Both the position numbers and the translations under genes were made by a program. 64,000 nucleotides of DNA, taken from the NCBI RefSeq assembly GCF_003626735.1, contig NZ_RBHX01000001.1, forward strand, positions 2,542,001 to 2,606,000, read 5' to 3'. This DNA comes from Microbacterium sp. CGR2 (GTDB lineage Bacteria > Actinomycetota > Actinomycetes > Actinomycetales > Microbacteriaceae). Every line of letters starts with the position of its first letter. The first letter of the stretch is position 1. Under the pieces are notes generated by a model, which ran no database searches, was not told where the DNA came from, and saw only the letters and a program-made list of their open reading frames with translations. Positions 62,955-64,000 of the stretch are shown one piece after another.

Positions 62955-63152
62955 ATGACGAACGATAACGCCAGCTCCCGACTACTCACGCCGCGCGACG
63001 CCTCTCGATACCTGGGGCGATCCGTTGCTGCCCTGGCCCAGCTCCGGTATCGGGGCACCGGCCCTCGGTTCATTCATGCTGGGGGCCGCGTCCGCTATCG
63101 GCAGTCCGATATCGATGTGTGGCTCCAGGCAGGCGAGCGCGATGCGACGTGA
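62955..63152 (+). CDS. excisionase-like helix-turn-helix protein
   Basis: A 65-residue MerR/AlpA-type DNA-binding protein (HTH_17 pattern): LLTPRDASRYLGRSVAALAQ, then LRYRGTGPRFIHAGGRVRYR, then QSDIDVWLQ. Small proteins like this beside an integrase gene typically act as recombination directionality factors. It is divergent from the integrase gene with 36 bases between them, which must hold both start regions. Its 3' end overlaps the next gene by 11 bases. Confidence 0.82.
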   Translation: MTNDNASSRLLTPRDASRYLGRSVAALAQLRYRGTGPRFIHAGGRVRYRQSDIDVWLQAGERDAT

Positions 63153-63402
63153 TCCGGGGACCTGGGATCTTGACGAGATGATCGCGTCCGGCCAGATCGA
63201 GGGCGATGCCGTTGCCGCACAGAGGCGTCTGGACAAGGCCAGGCTGGAGCGCGATTTCTTCTACGCGCTTCAGCACGACGTCGAGCTGGTGATCGAGATC
63301 GCGGAGGCATCCGGCAAGGCTGCCGCGAAGGAAGAGCGACGGGAAGCTGCGCGGGCTGCGAAGGCCCAGGACGCTGCTCTTGGGGCTTTGAGGAGGACCT
63401 AG
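63142..63402 (+). CDS. small hypothetical protein of the integrated element
   Basis: An 86-residue protein of unknown function beginning MRRDPGTWDLDEMIASGQIE. It is mostly helical and charged, with a Lys/Ala/Arg-rich C-terminal half (KAAAKEERREAARAAKAQ) likely to form a long helix. The ATG lies inside the end of the excisionase-like gene, so translation is coupled. Its TAG stop shares the four bases CTAG (63399-63402) with the stop of the convergent gene. Confidence 0.65.
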   Translation: MRRDPGTWDLDEMIASGQIEGDAVAAQRRLDKARLERDFFYALQHDVELVIEIAEASGKAAAKEERREAARAAKAQDAALGALRRT

Positions 63403-63740
63403 CGGTACCGGTCGTGCTGCGGGATCTCTTCGATGATCTCGACCGCGTTGCCCCACACCCAGCACCGGAACGTCTGCTCGGTCCCGTGGAACTCGATCCC
63501 GACTGCGAGCGGCGTCGAGCGCATGATCTTGGCATCCACGCGGACGGCCTCAGCTCCGAACCGCACCCACGCCCGCACTCGTCGCTGGAGGGCATGAGGG
63601 TAGACCGTGACGGGGTGCTCGCGTAGAGCGAGTTCCCGATCAGAGAGCGACTGGAGAGGGCCGCGCTTGGCTGCGGCAGTGACGGACGCCCGCGCACTGC
63701 GTACGTAGTTCGACGCTTTCAGCCGGTCGCTCGCACCCAT
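63399..63740 (-). CDS. hypothetical protein downstream of a LexA-type box
   Basis: A 113-residue protein of unknown function starting MGASDRLKASNYVRSARAS. The C-terminal half contains alternating hydrophobic strands (LAVGIEFHGTEQTFRCWVWG) and ends basic. It is preceded on its strand by a 10-bp hairpin directly before the start codon and a perfect LexA-type box about 40 bases upstream, so its expression may respond to DNA damage. The only ribosome-site-like bases, GAGG and GGGG, fall in or beside the hairpin. It could be an induction or regulatory gene of the element; nothing in the sequence identifies it. Confidence 0.65.
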   Translation of the reverse strand: MGASDRLKASNYVRSARASVTAAAKRGPLQSLSDRELALREHPVTVYPHALQRRVRAWVRFGAEAVRVDAKIMRSTPLAVGIEFHGTEQTFRCWVWGNAVEIIEEIPQHDRYR

Positions 63741-63747
63741 CCCCGCA

Positions 63748-63770
63748 CCTCGATCTCCGAGAGATCGAGG
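63748..63770 (-). promoter_or_regulatory. hairpin immediately upstream of the LexA-box gene
   Basis: CCTCGATCTC pairs perfectly with GAGATCGAGG over 10 bp with a 3-base loop. It ends seven bases before the ATG at 63740, so the folded RNA would cover the translation start region. Confidence 0.55.
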
Positions 63771-63780
63771 ATATCAAGAG

Positions 63781-63796
63781 TCGAACATACGTTCGA
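63781..63796. promoter_or_regulatory. perfect LexA-type SOS box inside the integrated element
   Basis: TCGAACATACGTTCGA matches the actinobacterial consensus TCGAAC-N4-GTTCGA at every fixed position. It lies between a gene ending at 63806 and one starting at 63740 on the minus strand, so it most likely controls the latter. Confidence 0.8.
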
Positions 63797-63805
63797 GACG
63801 TAGAT

Positions 63806-64000
63806 CTAGGGAGACTCTCCAGCTCGCGAGCCGTCGTCGCGGTGATCGGGGTCTTCGTCATCGAGGACTCGAACGTCCGTTACCACCACCGCCCCCACAT
63901 CGTTGCCAGCGCGATTTGTCATGCGCGCAAAGTGGACGGGTTCTAGTCCGCCGCCATCGAGTCCGCTCACTCGGAGGTACTCCTGTCTCAGCTGATCCAG
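63806..64000 (-). CDS. C-terminal end of an unknown protein, start outside the window
   Basis: A minus-strand frame open from the window edge to a TAG at 63806, giving 64 residues that end DPDHRDDGSRAGESP. The acidic, strand-like stretch GAVVVTDVRVLDDEDPD is the only notable feature. It is supported by an unbroken frame and consistent direction with the next gene, but it is short and has no recognised family, so it may not be real. Confidence 0.4.
   Translation of the reverse strand: MDQLRQEYLRVSGLDGGGLEPVHFARMTNRAGNDVGAVVVTDVRVLDDEDPDHRDDGSRAGESP

Larger units (their letters stand above)
61604..64000. mobile_element. left end of an element integrated in tRNA-Lys, right end outside the window
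   Basis: A tyrosine integrase gene reads toward the tRNA-Lys 3' end, with a direct-repeat region and terminator in between. An excisionase-like gene and small genes of unknown function lie behind it. This is the standard arrangement of a prophage or integrative element using a tRNA gene as attB. The exact core sequence is probably within the T-arm/acceptor of the tRNA; the second copy needed to define it lies beyond the window. Whether it is a phage, an integrative conjugative element or a satellite cannot be told from the 2.4 kb visible. Confidence 0.8.

Noticed and set aside
63640..63861. A 73-codon minus-strand frame beginning MTKTPITATTARELES
   Set aside because: It overlaps the 113-residue gene in another frame and runs through the SOS box and hairpin, so it is unlikely to be coding.

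Overview
The window is high-GC DNA from an actinobacterium, most likely a Microbacteriaceae member close to Microbacterium. Three things point there. The gene order rpsO-pnp-dapB-thyA-folA-dapA-rnj-ftsK-pgsA-cinA-clgR-DUF3046-recA-recX-miaB-miaA-dapF-hflX follows the conserved actinobacterial order known from Mycobacterium tuberculosis. The SOS box ahead of recA is the actinobacterial TCGAAC-N4-GTTCGA type. Many genes have a TANNNT -10 element placed six bases before the start codon, as in leaderless actinobacterial transcripts. The genus is an inference from gene content, not a database result.

Layout. 1-15.1 kb: the end of a SNF2-type helicase gene, then 6-phosphofructokinase, oligopeptidase B, a phosphate permease, a phosphoesterase, aspartase, a fumarylacetoacetase-family hydrolase, a PrsW-like protease, an FKBP isomerase, a YceI protein, an MFS exporter and rpsO. 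15.2-31.7 kb: a mixed accessory block between rpsO and pnp. It holds a 2OG-Fe(II) oxygenase, an iron-box-preceded efeUOB iron-uptake operon, a coupled acyltransferase/serine hydrolase pair, a flavin monooxygenase/FMN reductase pair with its own operator-like site, a DctA dicarboxylate permease beside a CitA/CitB-type two-component system, a DedA protein, a mannosyltransferase-SGNH hydrolase fusion and a UDP-glucose dehydrogenase. 31.8-57.0 kb: the syntenic core, covering RNA decay (pnp, rnj), lysine/peptidoglycan precursor synthesis (dapB, dapA, dapF), folate/dTMP (thyA, folA), division and chromosome segregation (ftsK), phospholipid synthesis (pgsA), SOS/recombination (recA, recX) and tRNA modification (miaB, miaA). 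57.0-61.6 kb: a SIMPL protein, tmRNA, a HerA-like ATPase, an acetyltransferase, a lipoprotein, a HisN-type phosphatase and tRNA-Lys(CTT). 61.6-64 kb: the left end of an integrated element in tRNA-Lys, with a tyrosine integrase, an excisionase-like protein, small unknown genes and a perfect LexA-type SOS box. The element continues past the window.

Most genes are ordinary housekeeping genes. The observations most worth following are: an aldo/keto-reductase-fold protein in which all four catalytic residues appear replaced; the glycosyltransferase-SGNH fusion; the SOS box plus start-codon-proximal hairpin inside the integrated element; the structured pnp leader; the efeUOB iron box beside its -10 element; and the recurrent TANNNT-N6-start arrangement. 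I did not find a clearly new multi-gene defence or biosynthetic system. The only region likely to lead to one is the element that runs off the right edge.

No CRISPR array, rRNA gene or insertion sequence was seen. Unless mentioned below, spaces between genes are under 300 bases and show nothing beyond the promoters and terminators listed.
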